Origin: Streptomyces bottropensis ATCC 25435
GTDB lineage: Bacteria > Actinomycetota > Actinomycetes > Streptomycetales > Streptomycetaceae
Length of the DNA: 64,000 nucleotides
Assembly: GCF_000383595.1 (NCBI RefSeq)
Contig: NZ_KB911581.1
Coordinates: 5,663,519 to 5,727,518, forward strand
Direction: 5' to 3'
The notes under the pieces were generated by a model. That model saw only the letters and a list, made by a program, of their open reading frames with translations. It did no database searches and was not told where the DNA came from. This document shows positions 54,736-64,000 of the stretch, in pieces. The translations under genes were made by a program, and so were the position numbers. Numbering within the stretch: the first letter of the stretch is position 1; every line of letters begins with the position of its first letter.

Positions 54736-57700
54736 GGCGCTGCCGGCGAGTTCACGGTGGAGCGGCGGCGCCGCGCCGTCGTGGGCCCTCCGGCGCACGA
54801 CCGGCAGGGACAGTGCCAGCGGCAGCAGCACCGCCGGGCCCGGCCGGGTCAGGGCCGCGTCGAGAAGCGCGAGACCGGCCTCGGGGTCGAGCGGCAGCAG
54901 GCCCGAGCGACGCATCCGGCGCAGGTCTGTCTCCGTGAGGCCGCCGGTCATGCCGCCGCCGGGTGCCCAGGGCCCCCAGGCGAGCGAGACGGCGGGCAGC
55001 CCCCGGGCGCGGCGCGCCTGCGCCAGCGCGTCGAGGAAGGCGTTGCCGGCCGCGTAACTGCCCTGGCCCGCAGCCCCGTTGATGCCGGAGACGGAGGAGA
55101 ACAGCACGAACGCGGCGAGGTCGGTCCCGGCGGTCAGCTCGTGCAGGTGCCACGCCGCGTCGACCTTGGGACGCAGCACCCGGGCGAGGTCGCCGGGGTC
55201 GATGGCCTCGACGACGGAGTCGTGCAGCACCCCGGCCGTGTGCACGACCGCGGTCAACGGGTGCGCGTCCGGTATCCGGGCGAGGACGGCGGCGAGCGCG
55301 TCCCGGTCCGCCACGTCGCAGGCGGCGACCGTGACCGTGACGTCCGCATCCGCCCCGAGCCCGGCCAGAACCTCGTCGGTGTCCGGGGCGTCGCCACCCC
55401 GGCGACTGACCAGCAGCAGGTTCCGGACACCGTGCCGTGCCACCAGGTGCCGGGCGACGAGACGCCCCAGGGCGCCGGTACCGCCGGTGACGAGGACGGT
55501 GCCAGCCGGATCGAATGTCTCCGACCCGGCGCGGGCGGACCCGGCGCGGGCGGACCCGGCTGCCGCCGGGGAGGGGGAGGAGGCGGCTTCGACGGGGAGC
55601 ACCGCCGGTTCCCCACGGGTGGGGGGAGACGCCGATGAGGTGCGGGCCGTCGCGGGCGTGACGGGCGCCGGCCGGACGATGCGGGGGGCGTGCAGACGGC
55701 CGCCCCGTATCGCGATCTGGGGTTCGCCGCAGGCGACCGCCGCGGGGAGGGCCTCGGCGGACCTCGCGTCGTCGTCCAGGTCCACCAGCAGGAACCGGCC
55801 GGGATGCTCGGTCTGCGCCGTACGGAACAGTCCCCACGCGGGAGCCTGCCCGGGCTCGCACGGTTCGTCGTCGACCGGGACCGCCCGCCGGGTGACGACG
55901 ACCAGCCGGGTGTCGACGAGCCGGTCGTCGGCGAGCCACGCACGCGCCAGCCGGACCGCTCGATGGGCGACGGACCGGGCGGCGGCCACGGTGTCGTCGG
56001 CGGCCGGCTCCGGGGCGCCCGGGGTCCCGTCCACCGCACCGCTGCCGCAGGGGGCAACGACGTGATCCGGGAACGGGCCCGCGGCCGTGAGGGAGGCGAG
56101 GTCCCGGTGGTGCTCGGCACCCGGCAGGGCGCCGGCCGGGAGGAGTGCGGGGTCGCCGAGCAGTGCCCAGCGGGCGGGCGGTGCGTCGAGCGGCCGCTCG
56201 ACGGGGCGCCAGGCGAGTTCGTACGGCGTGGCGTCGGCGGAGAGGAGGCCGGAGGCTTCGGCGGGGCTGGGCAGCGGGCGCGAGGTGAGCCTGCCGACGC
56301 TCGCGACCGGGCGCCCGGCGAGGTCCGTGATCCGGACGGCGACGCCGTCGCCGTCACCGTCGCCGTCGCCCACCGGGCTGATCCGGGCCCGCAGACGTCC
56401 GGTCGCCCGGCCCGGCACGCGGACGTGCCGGTACGTCGCCGCGCACCAGGTCGTTCCGCCGTCCGTCCGGGACAGCCGCAGGGCGTGCAGCACTCCCTCC
56501 AGCAGCGCCGGGTGCAGTGCGAAGCCGTCGGCGGCGACCCCGTCGGTCTCCGGTGCCACCAGCTCCGCCCAGAGGTCGGCGCCGCGCCGCCACACCGCGC
56601 GCAGTGCGGCGAAGCCGGGTCCGTAACGGATCCCGGACCCCGCGTCGTCCACGTCGGCGGCCGCTCGCACGTCCACCGGCTCCGCACCGCTCGGCGGCCA
56701 CTCCCCCGTGCCGGGCCCGTCGGCCATGGCGTCCATGGGAGTCACGGGGGCCGCGGGGGCCGCGGGTGGAGCGGGGGCCAGGACGCCCTCCGCGTGCCGG
56801 ACCCATCCGGCGTCGACGCCTTCGGGGCGGGCGTGCACGGTCACGGGGCGGTGGCCGTGCACGCCGTTTCGGGGGCCGACCGTGACCTGCAGCTCCAGCG
56901 CCCCGTGCGGGGGCGGCACCAGCGGTGCCGTGGGCCGCAGTTCGACGACCTGACCGGCTCCGGTCTCGCGCGCGGCGGTGACCGCGAGGTCCAGCAGGAC
57001 CGCGTCGGGGACGGCGAGCTTGTCGTGCACCGTGCGGTCGGCCGACCATGGATGAGCGGTGCGGCAGAGCCGGCCGGTCAGCGTGGTGTGCCCGGAGGCC
57101 ACGAGGGTGAGGGCCGACGAGAGCAGCGGGTGGCCGAGCGGCGTCGTACCGGGCGGGGGGGGGGCGGGGGGGGGGGGGGGGGGGAGCCAGTAGCGGCGGC
57201 GCTGGAAGGCGTACGTCGGCAGGGCCCCGGGAGGGGCGGGCGGCTGCCCCTCGAAGACGGCCGCCCAGTCCGGCGGGTGACCGGTCACGTGCAACCGGGC
57301 GACGGCGGCCATGAGGCTCTGCGGCTCCGGCCGGCCGCGCCGCAGCAGCGGCACCACGAGCGCGTCGGCCCGTGCCACGGCACCGGCCCCCTCACCTCCC
57401 CGCGCCGCGCCGCGTCCCCCGCTCCCCTCCGTCGTGCTCTCCCGCACCATCGCGCCGAGCACACCGTCCGGCCCCAGTTCCACATAGCGCGTCGTGCCGA
57501 GGGCCCGCAGTCGGCCTACGCCGTCGTGGAAGCGGACGGTCTCGCGCGCGTGGCGGACCCAGTGGCCGGGCGAGCACAGCTCGTCGTCCGTGGCCGGTTC
57601 GCCCGTGACGTCGCTGATGACCGACAGCGTCGGCGGGTGGTACGTCACCGAGCGGGCGACTTCGCCGAAGTCGGCGAGCATCGCGTCCATGTGCGGCGAG

Positions 57701-60700
57701 TGGAAGGCGTGGGAGACGCGCAACGCCCGGGTACGGCGGCCACGGCGCTCCCAGTCCCGTGCCGTGCGGGCCACGGCCTCGGCGTCGCCGGAGATCACCA
57801 CGGACATGGGGCCGTTGACGGCGGCGAGACCGATCTCGTCCTCGCGACCGGCGAGTTCGGGCAGGATCTCCGCCTCGGTCGCCTCGACGGCGGCCATGGC
57901 ACCGGTCCCGGGCAGCGCCTGCATTAGCCGGCCTCGGGCCGCCACGAGCCGGCAGGCGTCCGGCAGCGACAGCACCCCGGCGACATGCGCCGCCGCGAGC
58001 GCGCCGACGGAGTGCCCGAGAAGGTGGTCGGGGGTGATCCCCCAGTGTTCCAGCTGCCGGAAGAGGGCCACTTCGAGGGCGAACAGGGCGGGCTGCGCGT
58101 ACTCCGTGCGGTCGAGCAGGCCCGTCCCGTCGGCCAGGACCTTCGCGAGGGGCAGCGGCAGGTGTGTGTCGAGTCGCGCCGCCACGTCGTCGAAGGCACG
58201 CCGGAACACGGGTTGGGCAGCTGCCAACTCCGTTCCCATACCGGCCCGTTGGCTGCCCTGACCGGTGAAGAGGAAGGCGGTCCGTCCTTCGGCGGCCGTC
58301 GCCCCGAAGGCCAGGGGTGTCTCCGCCCCGGCCGCCAGGGCGTCCAGGCCGGCCAGGGCCTCCTCCCGGTCGGCGGCCACGACTGCGGCCCGGTGCGGCA
58401 GCGCGGACCGGGTCACGGCCAGCGCGTGGCCGAGCCCGCCGAGGGCGACCTCCGCGCTTTCCTCCTGGAGCCGGGCGCGCAACCGCCCGGCCTGTGCCCG
58501 TAGCGCGGCCTCGGTCGCGGCCGACAGCACCAGGGGTACCGGAGCCGGTCCCGGCGATGTGCCGGGCCGCCGGGGCGGGACACCTCGCCCGTCGGCATCG
58601 GCCGTGCCGGCCTCCTCATGGGCCTCGGCACCGGCCTCACCGCGCACACCGGCGCCGGCCGTGTTCTCGACCGGCGCCTGTTCGAGGACGACATGCGCGT
58701 TCGTCCCACTGATCCCGAACGACGACACGCCCGCCCGCCGCGGACGGCCCGTCTCCGGCCACGGCTGGGCCCGCGTCAGCAGTTCCATCGCCCCCGCCGA
58801 CCAGTCGACGTGGGGCGAGGGTTCGGCCACGTGCAGGGTGCGCGGCAGCACCCCGTGCCGCAGCGCCATGACGGTCTTGATGACCCCCGCGACCCCGGCC
58901 GCGGCCTGGGCGTGGCCGATGTTCGACTTCAACGACCCGAGGAGCAGCGGCCGTTCACGGTCCTGGCCGTACGTGGCAAGCAGCGCGTGCGCCTCGACGG
59001 GGTCGCCGAGGCGGGTCCCGGTCCCGTGGGCCTCCACGGCGTCGACCTCGGCGGGTGACAGCCCGGCACTCGCCAGCGCGTCGCGGATCACCCCTTGCTG
59101 GGCGGGCCCGTTGGGGGCGGTGAGGCCGTTGGACGCCCCGTCCTGGTTGACGGCAGAACCACGCAGCACGGCGAGGACGGAGCGGCCCTCGCGGCGGGCG
59201 TCGCGGAGCCGTTGGACGACGAGTACGCCCACGCCCTCGGACCAGCCCGTGCCGTCGGCCCCGGCCCCGAACGCCTTGCAGCGGCCGTCCCCCGCCAGCC
59301 CTCCCTGGCGCGCGAACTCCGCGAACAGCCCCGGCGTCGCCATGACCGCCACACCTGCCGCGAGGGCCGTCGAGCACTCCCCTCGCCGGAGGGACTCGGC
59401 GGCGAGGTGGAGGGCGACGAGCGAGGACGAGCAGGCCGTGTCGACGGTGACGGCCGGGCCTTCGCAGCCGAGGACGTAGGACAGGCGGCCGGAGAGGACC
59501 CCGGCCGTGTTCCCGGTCAGCAGATGGCCGCGCAGGTCGTCGGGGGCGTCGTGGAGCGGGGGGCCGTACTCCTGGGACATGGCGCCGACGTAGACGCCGG
59601 TCCGGGTCGAGCGCAGGGACGAGGGGGCGATGCCGGCCCCTTCGAGGGCCTCCCACGCCGTCTCCAGGAGCAGTCGCTGCTGCGGGTCCATCGCCAGGGC
59701 CTCGCGCGGCGCGATACCGAAGAGGTCGGCGTCGAAGTCGGCGGCGTCGGCGAGGAAGCCGCCCCGGTGACCCGCGTCGTCCCAGCCGCGATCGGCCGGT
59801 GGTGCGGAGATCGCGTCGGCCTCGTCCAGGAGGGCCCGCCACAGGCCCTCGGGGTCGCGGATGCCACCGGGCAGACGGCAGGCCATGCCGACGATCGCGA
59901 GGGGCTCCGCGAACGCGACCGCGACGGCCGTGGCGGCGGGGGGCTCCTGCTCCGCCCCGGGGTCCTCCCCGAGGTGCCGGGCGAGCGCGGTGGGCGTGGG
60001 GTGGTCGAACAGCAGGGTGGTGGGCAGGGGGCGGCCGGTCGCGGCGCTCAGCCGGGTGCGCAGTTCGAGGGCCAGGTGGGAGTCCAGCCCGAGATCCTTG
60101 AACGTCAGCCCCGGGTCGACGTCCGCCGGCGCGTCATGGCCCAGGACGGCGGCGGCTTCGGCCCGCACGAGGTCGAGGTGATCACGCGGGGCGCGCGCGA
60201 CCGGGTGCTCCGAGCCGCGCCCCGGATCCCCGGAACCGCCACCCGCACCCGCACCCGCACCCGCAGCCGCACTCGCACGCGCGTCAGCGCCCGCACCGGT
60301 CTCCCCGTTCCCGCCGTCGACAGGTGCGGGCCAGTGCCGACGGCGCTGGAAGGGATAGGTCGGCAGCTCGACGGCCGGGCCGGGCCGGTGTCCGGTGAGG
60401 GCGGGCGACCAGTCCACGTCCGTGCCCGTGACGAAGGCCTGGGCCAGACCGGCCGCGAACTGCTCGGGGCCGCCGTGGTTGCGGCGCAGCGTGGGGACGA
60501 CCACCGGGGCGGCACCGACGTGTTCGACGGAGTCGGCCACCGAGGTGGTGAGCACCGGGTGGGGACTGATCTCGATGAAGGTGCGGTGTCCCGCCTCGGC
60601 GAGCGCGGTGACGGCGGCGGCGAAGGCGACCGGCTCGCGCAGGTTCCGGTACCAGTAGGCACCGTCCAGTCGTGGCCCGTCCTCCCCGAGCACCACCCGG

Positions 60701-63039
60701 CCCCGGTCGACCGTGGAGTGCAGGGGCACCCGGGCGGGCAGCGGGGTGACGTCCGCGAGGGCGCCGAGGAGATCGGCGCGCACGGCCTCGACGCGGGAGG
60801 AGTGGGAGGCGTAGTCCACGGCGATGCGGCGGGCGCGTACGCCGTCGGCGGCGCAGGAGGTCAGCAGGGCGTCCAGCGCGTCGGTGTCGCCGGCCACCAC
60901 GACCGAGCCGGGGCCGTTGACGGCGGCGATCTCGACCCGTCCGCCGAGCGGTGCCAGCCGGGCGAGGGCGCTCTCCTCGGACTCGGGTACGGCCACCATG
61001 CCGCCCCGGCCCGAGAGCCGGCGGCCGATCAGTTCGGCGCGGCGGACGGCGATCCGCGCGCCGTCCGCCAGGGAGAGCACGCCGGCCACGCAGGCCGCGG
61101 CGACCTCCCCCTGCGAGTGCCCGACGACCGCGGCGGGCTCCACCCCGTACGCGCGCCACGTCTCGGCGAGGCTGACCATGACGGCCCACAGCACGGGTTG
61201 GAGCACCTCGACCCGGTCGAGGCCCGGTGCGCCGGGCGCGGCCCGCAGCACCTGGCTCGGCGACCAGTCGACACAGGCGGCGAGGGCCTGCTCGCAACGG
61301 TCCCAGGCGGCGGCGAACTCCGGGCGCGAGTCCAGGAGTTCCACGGCCATCCCGGCCCACTGGGAGCCCTGGCCCGGGAAGACGAAGACGGGGCCGGGGC
61401 CCGGCCGGGCGGGCGCCGGGCCCGGCGACGTGACCAGGGCGGGGGCCCGTTCGCCCGCCGCGAGCGCCGTGAGGCCGCGCAGCCGGGCGGCGCGGTCGGA
61501 GCCGAGCACCACGGCCCGGTGCGGGAAGAGCGTGCGGGTCGTCAGCAGGGCGTGGCCGACGTCGGCGGGCGCCGCCCCGGGGTCGGCCCGCAGGATCTCC
61601 CTGGCCTGATCGGCCAGTGCCTCGCGGGTGCGGGCGGACAGCACCCACGGCACCATGGCGGGGGCGGCACCGGGAGCAGGGGCGGGGGCGGGGCCTTCGG
61701 CGACCGAACGGTCGGCCCGCCCGTCCCCGAGGCTCTCCTCCTCGGAGCCCTCAACCTCACCCTCACCCCAACTGGACAGCACCACATGGCAGTTGGTGCC
61801 CCCCAGCCCGAACGCGCTGACCCCGGCGACCCGGGGCGATCCGGCGGTGTCCGGCCAGGGCTCGGCCGTGCGCTGGACGGCGATCCCGAGGTCGGGCAGC
61901 GGGATGCGGGGGTGCGGGATCTCGTGGTGGAGAGTCGGCACGAGGCGGGCGTCACGCAGGCACAGCACCGTCTTGAGGAGCCCCGCGATGCCGGCGGCGC
62001 CCTCCAGATGCCCGATGTTGGTCTTGACCGAGCCGACCCGCAGGGGCCGGCCGGCGGGGCGGGCGGCGCCGAGGGCACGGCCGAGCGCGGCGGCCTCGGC
62101 CGGGTCCCCCTCGGGGGTTCCGGTGCCGTGGAGTTCGACGTACTGGATGTCGGCGGGGTCGGTGTGCGCCCGCTCGCAGGCGAGGAGGAGCACCTCACGC
62201 TGGGCGTCGGGGTCGGGGACGGTCAGGGCGCTGCCGCCGCCGTCGTTGTTGACGGCGCTGCCGCGGATCAGGCAGTGGACGCGGTCGCCGTCGGCAAGGG
62301 CGTTGGAGAGGGGCTTGAGGACGACCAGGCCGCCGCCCTCGCCCCGGACGAATCCGTTGGCGCGGGCGTCGAAGGTGTGGCAGCGGCCGTCCGGGGAGAG
62401 GGCTCCGAGACGGGCGACGGCGTGGGTGCTGTCGGGAGACAGGATCAGGTTGACGCCGCCGGCGAGCGCGAGCGTGCACTCGCCGCGCCGCAGGCTCTCG
62501 GCGGCCAGGTGGACGGCGACGAGCGAGGAGGACTGACCGGTGTCGACCGTGAGACTGGGGCCGCGCAGGCCGAGGGTGTAAGAGAGCCGGTTGGCGAGGA
62601 GTGAGCGCTGCAGCCCCGTGAAGGTGTGGGGGGAGACGGCGTCGGGGCCGGACCGCTGGACGATCCGGGCGAAGTCGTCGGCGAGGGCGCCGACGAAGAC
62701 GCCCGTGCGGGTGCCGTCGAGTCCGGCGGGCACGGTGCCGGCGTGTTCCAGGGCCTCCCAGCCGAGTTCCAGCAACAGGCGCTGCTGGGGGTCCATGGCG
62801 GCGGCCTCGCGCGGGGAGACACCGAAGAACGCGGCGTCGAACTCGTCCACGCGGTCCAGGAATCCGCCCCGGGCGGGGAGCCCGGGGAGGTCGGGAACGG
62901 CCGCGCGGCGGGCGGCGGGCACCTCGGCGACGGCGTCGCCGCCGCGGGCGAGCAGGGCCGCGAACTCGGCCGGGCTGCCGGCCCCGGGCAGTCGGCACGC
63001 CATGCCGACCACGGCGATCGCCTCGGGCGTACCCGTCAT
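54520..63039 (-). CDS. Type I polyketide synthase: KSQ loading module plus one module, truncated after KR
   Basis: Reading from ATG 63039 (GGGAGGGG upstream). Loading module: KS with Gln169 in place of Cys (VDTGQSSSL), i.e. KSQ decarboxylase; AT with GHSQG (Ser642) and YASH (743), methylmalonyl type; ACP with GLDS (Ser987). Module 1: KS with Cys1203 (VDTACSSSL); AT with GHSVG (Ser1677) and HAFH (1777), malonyl type; DH whose motif reads ADRTVHDKLAVP with Arg2002 for the catalytic His and Glu for Asp (HPALLEGV), so probably dead; KR with GGTGALG, the B-type-like AGVLHDS and Tyr2662. Homology ends near residue 2767; the last ~70 codons are out-of-frame DUF3626 DNA. No ACP follows, so the chain could not be passed on. 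Confidence 0.93.
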   Translation of the reverse strand: MTGTPEAIAVVGMACRLPGAGSPAEFAALLARGGDAVAEVPAARRAAVPDLPGLPARGGFLDRVDEFDAAFFGVSPREAAAMDPQQRLLLELGWEALEHAGTVPAGLDGTRTGVFVGALADDFARIVQRSGPDAVSPHTFTGLQRSLLANRLSYTLGLRGPSLTVDTGQSSSLVAVHLAAESLRRGECTLALAGGVNLILSPDSTHAVARLGALSPDGRCHTFDARANGFVRGEGGGLVVLKPLSNALADGDRVHCLIRGSAVNNDGGGSALTVPDPDAQREVLLLACERAHTDPADIQYVELHGTGTPEGDPAEAAALGRALGAARPAGRPLRVGSVKTNIGHLEGAAGIAGLLKTVLCLRDARLVPTLHHEIPHPRIPLPDLGIAVQRTAEPWPDTAGSPRVAGVSAFGLGGTNCHVVLSSWGEGEVEGSEEESLGDGRADRSVAEGPAPAPAPGAAPAMVPWVLSARTREALADQAREILRADPGAAPADVGHALLTTRTLFPHRAVVLGSDRAARLRGLTALAAGERAPALVTSPGPAPARPGPGPVFVFPGQGSQWAGMAVELLDSRPEFAAAWDRCEQALAACVDWSPSQVLRAAPGAPGLDRVEVLQPVLWAVMVSLAETWRAYGVEPAAVVGHSQGEVAAACVAGVLSLADGARIAVRRAELIGRRLSGRGGMVAVPESEESALARLAPLGGRVEIAAVNGPGSVVVAGDTDALDALLTSCAADGVRARRIAVDYASHSSRVEAVRADLLGALADVTPLPARVPLHSTVDRGRVVLGEDGPRLDGAYWYRNLREPVAFAAAVTALAEAGHRTFIEISPHPVLTTSVADSVEHVGAAPVVVPTLRRNHGGPEQFAAGLAQAFVTGTDVDWSPALTGHRPGPAVELPTYPFQRRRHWPAPVDGGNGETGAGADARASAAAGAGAGAGGGSGDPGRGSEHPVARAPRDHLDLVRAEAAAVLGHDAPADVDPGLTFKDLGLDSHLALELRTRLSAATGRPLPTTLLFDHPTPTALARHLGEDPGAEQEPPAATAVAVAFAEPLAIVGMACRLPGGIRDPEGLWRALLDEADAISAPPADRGWDDAGHRGGFLADAADFDADLFGIAPREALAMDPQQRLLLETAWEALEGAGIAPSSLRSTRTGVYVGAMSQEYGPPLHDAPDDLRGHLLTGNTAGVLSGRLSYVLGCEGPAVTVDTACSSSLVALHLAAESLRRGECSTALAAGVAVMATPGLFAEFARQGGLAGDGRCKAFGAGADGTGWSEGVGVLVVQRLRDARREGRSVLAVLRGSAVNQDGASNGLTAPNGPAQQGVIRDALASAGLSPAEVDAVEAHGTGTRLGDPVEAHALLATYGQDRERPLLLGSLKSNIGHAQAAAGVAGVIKTVMALRHGVLPRTLHVAEPSPHVDWSAGAMELLTRAQPWPETGRPRRAGVSSFGISGTNAHVVLEQAPVENTAGAGVRGEAGAEAHEEAGTADADGRGVPPRRPGTSPGPAPVPLVLSAATEAALRAQAGRLRARLQEESAEVALGGLGHALAVTRSALPHRAAVVAADREEALAGLDALAAGAETPLAFGATAAEGRTAFLFTGQGSQRAGMGTELAAAQPVFRRAFDDVAARLDTHLPLPLAKVLADGTGLLDRTEYAQPALFALEVALFRQLEHWGITPDHLLGHSVGALAAAHVAGVLSLPDACRLVAARGRLMQALPGTGAMAAVEATEAEILPELAGREDEIGLAAVNGPMSVVISGDAEAVARTARDWERRGRRTRALRVSHAFHSPHMDAMLADFGEVARSVTYHPPTLSVISDVTGEPATDDELCSPGHWVRHARETVRFHDGVGRLRALGTTRYVELGPDGVLGAMVRESTTEGSGGRGAARGGEGAGAVARADALVVPLLRRGRPEPQSLMAAVARLHVTGHPPDWAAVFEGQPPAPPGALPTYAFQRRRYWLPPPPPPAPPPPGTTPLGHPLLSSALTLVASGHTTLTGRLCRTAHPWSADRTVHDKLAVPDAVLLDLAVTAARETGAGQVVELRPTAPLVPPPHGALELQVTVGPRNGVHGHRPVTVHARPEGVDAGWVRHAEGVLAPAPPAAPAAPVTPMDAMADGPGTGEWPPSGAEPVDVRAAADVDDAGSGIRYGPGFAALRAVWRRGADLWAELVAPETDGVAADGFALHPALLEGVLHALRLSRTDGGTTWCAATYRHVRVPGRATGRLRARISPVGDGDGDGDGVAVRITDLAGRPVASVGRLTSRPLPSPAEASGLLSADATPYELAWRPVERPLDAPPARWALLGDPALLPAGALPGAEHHRDLASLTAAGPFPDHVVAPCGSGAVDGTPGAPEPAADDTVAAARSVAHRAVRLARAWLADDRLVDTRLVVVTRRAVPVDDEPCEPGQAPAWGLFRTAQTEHPGRFLLVDLDDDARSAEALPAAVACGEPQIAIRGGRLHAPRIVRPAPVTPATARTSSASPPTRGEPAVLPVEAASSPSPAAAGSARAGSARAGSETFDPAGTVLVTGGTGALGRLVARHLVARHGVRNLLLVSRRGGDAPDTDEVLAGLGADADVTVTVAACDVADRDALAAVLARIPDAHPLTAVVHTAGVLHDSVVEAIDPGDLARVLRPKVDAAWHLHELTAGTDLAAFVLFSSVSGINGAAGQGSYAAGNAFLDALAQARRARGLPAVSLAWGPWAPGGGMTGGLTETDLRRMRRSGLLPLDPEAGLALLDAALTRPGPAVLLPLALSLPVVRRRAHDGAAPPLHRELAGSAWRDSATSPFAAAVDDELPSRPLGGRASDPSQDGGRRRLPLAVRDRHQQRRSDCVSGWGPVALGEPYLRWCL
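57151..57184. repeat. Long G homopolymer tract inside PKS
   Basis: Reads G3 C G10 C G19, encoding a Pro-rich linker between AT and DH of module 1. A 19-base G run is prone to polymerase slippage and sequencing error; the frame is currently open. Confidence 0.9.
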
Positions 63040-63135
63040 CCGTTTCCCCTCCCTGGGGTCCAGCACGTGACGACCCGCACGGGCCGCCGGCCCGGTCGGG
63101 GCCGGCCGCTGGGTCGCGGCGGCTCCGAGCGGCGT

Positions 63136-63666
63136 TCAGATGCGGTGGAAGTGGAGGATGTCGCCCGGCACCAGCTCGTCGCCGACGGCGACGAAGCCGT
63201 GCTTGACGATGTGGTCGTCGTCGATCACCTCGAAGTCCTCGACGAAACCGTGGCGGGCGCCGAAGACGGCGCTCTCGCCCGTGAGCCTGAAGTGGCCGTC
63301 GACCCAGCCGGGGCCGCCGAACACGCCGTGGTGGCCCCAGTCGTCGTAGTAGAAGCTGGTGAACGCCTTGTCGACGTCGCTCCAGCCGATGAGCCAGGTG
63401 GCGACGATGCCGGGCACCGGGATGCGCTGGGTCAGCTCGTGGAAGCGGCCGTCCGCGAGGGAGCGGGTGGAGCAGGTCGCCTCACCGGTGGTGACCATTT
63501 CCGTGGTCAGATTCGTGTATTCGATGCGGAAATCCCCCAGCAGGAAATCCAGCTGCCGCATTTCCGGCGCAGGTTCACCACGGCCGGGCATGACGACTTC
63601 ACCGCTCGCGGCGGGAACGGAATCCCGCAGAGCGTCGTCCGAGGACTGAATGGGCTGCGCGCTCAT
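63136..63666 (-). CDS. Small lipocalin/DUF1579-like protein in PKS locus
   Basis: 176 residues; start ATG 63666 with GGAG upstream rather than the TTG six bases earlier. After a disordered N-terminus the body reads MRQLDFLLGDFRIEYTNLTT ... FTSFYYDDWGHHGVFGGPGW ... LVPGDILHFHRI, a beta-barrel pattern similar to DUF1579 or polyketide-binding proteins. It precedes the PKS gene by 96 bases on the same strand and is likely co-transcribed with it. A role in handling the polyketide is a guess. Confidence 0.55.
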   Translation of the reverse strand: MSAQPIQSSDDALRDSVPAASGEVVMPGRGEPAPEMRQLDFLLGDFRIEYTNLTTEMVTTGEATCSTRSLADGRFHELTQRIPVPGIVATWLIGWSDVDKAFTSFYYDDWGHHGVFGGPGWVDGHFRLTGESAVFGARHGFVEDFEVIDDDHIVKHGFVAVGDELVPGDILHFHRI

Positions 63667-63712
63667 GGCCAACTCCGGAGGCTCGGGGCACCGCGTACAC
63701 CGTGGACACGTG

Positions 63713-63734
63713 TGGATACCGATATGGATACCGA
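63713..63734. promoter_or_regulatory. Direct repeat upstream of PKS operon
   Basis: TGGATACCGA occurs twice with starts 12 bases apart (63713 and 63725) in the divergent region between the small PKS-linked gene and the P450-like gene. It is a possible activator site for either direction. Confidence 0.4.
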
Positions 63735-63913
63735 GGGGAATTTATGGACTCGGCATTGCGCCGCACAAGCCCGTACGGACCGGTTAGGGGGTGCGCCGCG
63801 ATTGATCGGGGGCCGCCCGGTCCGGCTAGGGGTGTTCGGCATTACCCGTGGTCATTAGGCTCCGGCGGGCGGGACCGGCGTACTGCCCGGTTCCTTCCCG
63901 AAGGAGCGAGACG

Positions 63914-64000
63914 ATGACCACCGATCAGCAGTCTCCGATGCCCGAGACGCAGGACGATTTTCCGTCACTGCTCGCCTGGCTGACGAAGAACCGACGGGAC
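63914..64000 (+). CDS. Probable cytochrome P450, N-terminal end only
   Basis: ATG 63914 follows AAGGAG. The 29 visible codons (DDFPSLLAWLTKNRRD at the end) resemble the first helix of actinobacterial P450s, where the next residues are usually an HPV-type strand. It is divergent from the PKS operon, a common place for a tailoring P450. The evidence is short, so another family is possible. Confidence 0.4.
   Translation, partial: MTTDQQSPMPETQDDFPSLLAWLTKNRRD

Noticed and set aside
59095..62604. 1169-codon plus-strand frame opposite the PKS
   Set aside because: High-GC antisense shadow; the minus strand has complete KS, AT and ACP motifs over the same interval.
1..64000. tRNA or rRNA genes as integration targets
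   Set aside because: No cloverleaf-like sequence with a TTCGA-type arm and CCA end was recognised by eye; a dedicated tRNA scan would settle it.

Overview
High-GC actinobacterial DNA, almost certainly a Streptomyces or close relative. The grounds are GC-rich codon use, GTG/TTG starts with GGAGG-type ribosome sites, a modular type I polyketide synthase, DUF6207- and DUF3626-like genes, and Streptomyces-type IS701, IS630, ISAs1 and IS5 transposases. All assignments come from reading the sequence; no database search was run.

Layout. 1-2529: end of a sugar-utilisation pair (Gfo/Idh/MocA oxidoreductase and ThuA-like protein) and a SAM methyltransferase. 2876-15800: a complete type I-E CRISPR-Cas locus. 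Array 1 (31 repeats, read leftward) lies upstream of cas3. It is followed by cas3, two fossil repeats, cas8e-cse2-cas7e-cas5e-cas6e-cas1-cas2, and array 2 (22 repeats, read rightward). Both arrays share the same 42-base leader pattern, and array 2's copy lies mostly inside the end of cas2. 15951-24209: a Cys-rich protein, then a small sugar-type cluster of MurG-like glycosyltransferase, DegT aminotransferase, ATP-grasp ligase, NDP-sugar 4,6-dehydratase and divergent XRE-TPR regulator. The ATP-grasp gene is cut by an IS3 element and rejoins exactly in frame when the IS is removed.

24241-28717 is an insertion-sequence scar zone (IS630, IS701, transposase and gene fragments). 28787-41154 is a catabolic region: glutaryl-CoA dehydrogenase, CaiB-type CoA-transferase, two aldehyde dehydrogenases, a GabT-type aminotransferase, an amino-acid permease, PucR and GntR regulators and a Cache-domain protein. 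Together these fit a route from an omega-amino acid such as 5-aminovalerate through glutarate to crotonyl-CoA. The next enzyme expected, a 3-hydroxyacyl-CoA dehydrogenase, survives only as a fragment just downstream.

41220-54735 is a graveyard: a frameshifted TetR gene, a two-repeat relic of a second CRISPR repeat type, a secreted peptidoglycan-binding protein, IS5/ISAs1/IS630/IS1634 elements, two tyrosine-integrase tails, a frameshifted aminoglycoside-phosphotransferase-like gene, and an apparently intact ribbon-helix-helix/MazF toxin-antitoxin pair. 54520-64000 holds the start of a polyketide synthase: a KSQ loading module and one extension module with a defective dehydratase, ending after the ketoreductase where it is fused to DUF3626 sequence. 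A small lipocalin-like gene and the first codons of a probable P450 follow. The window reads as an accessory region shaped by repeated insertion and deletion, with three regions retaining mostly intact genes: CRISPR-Cas, the catabolic cluster and the PKS start.
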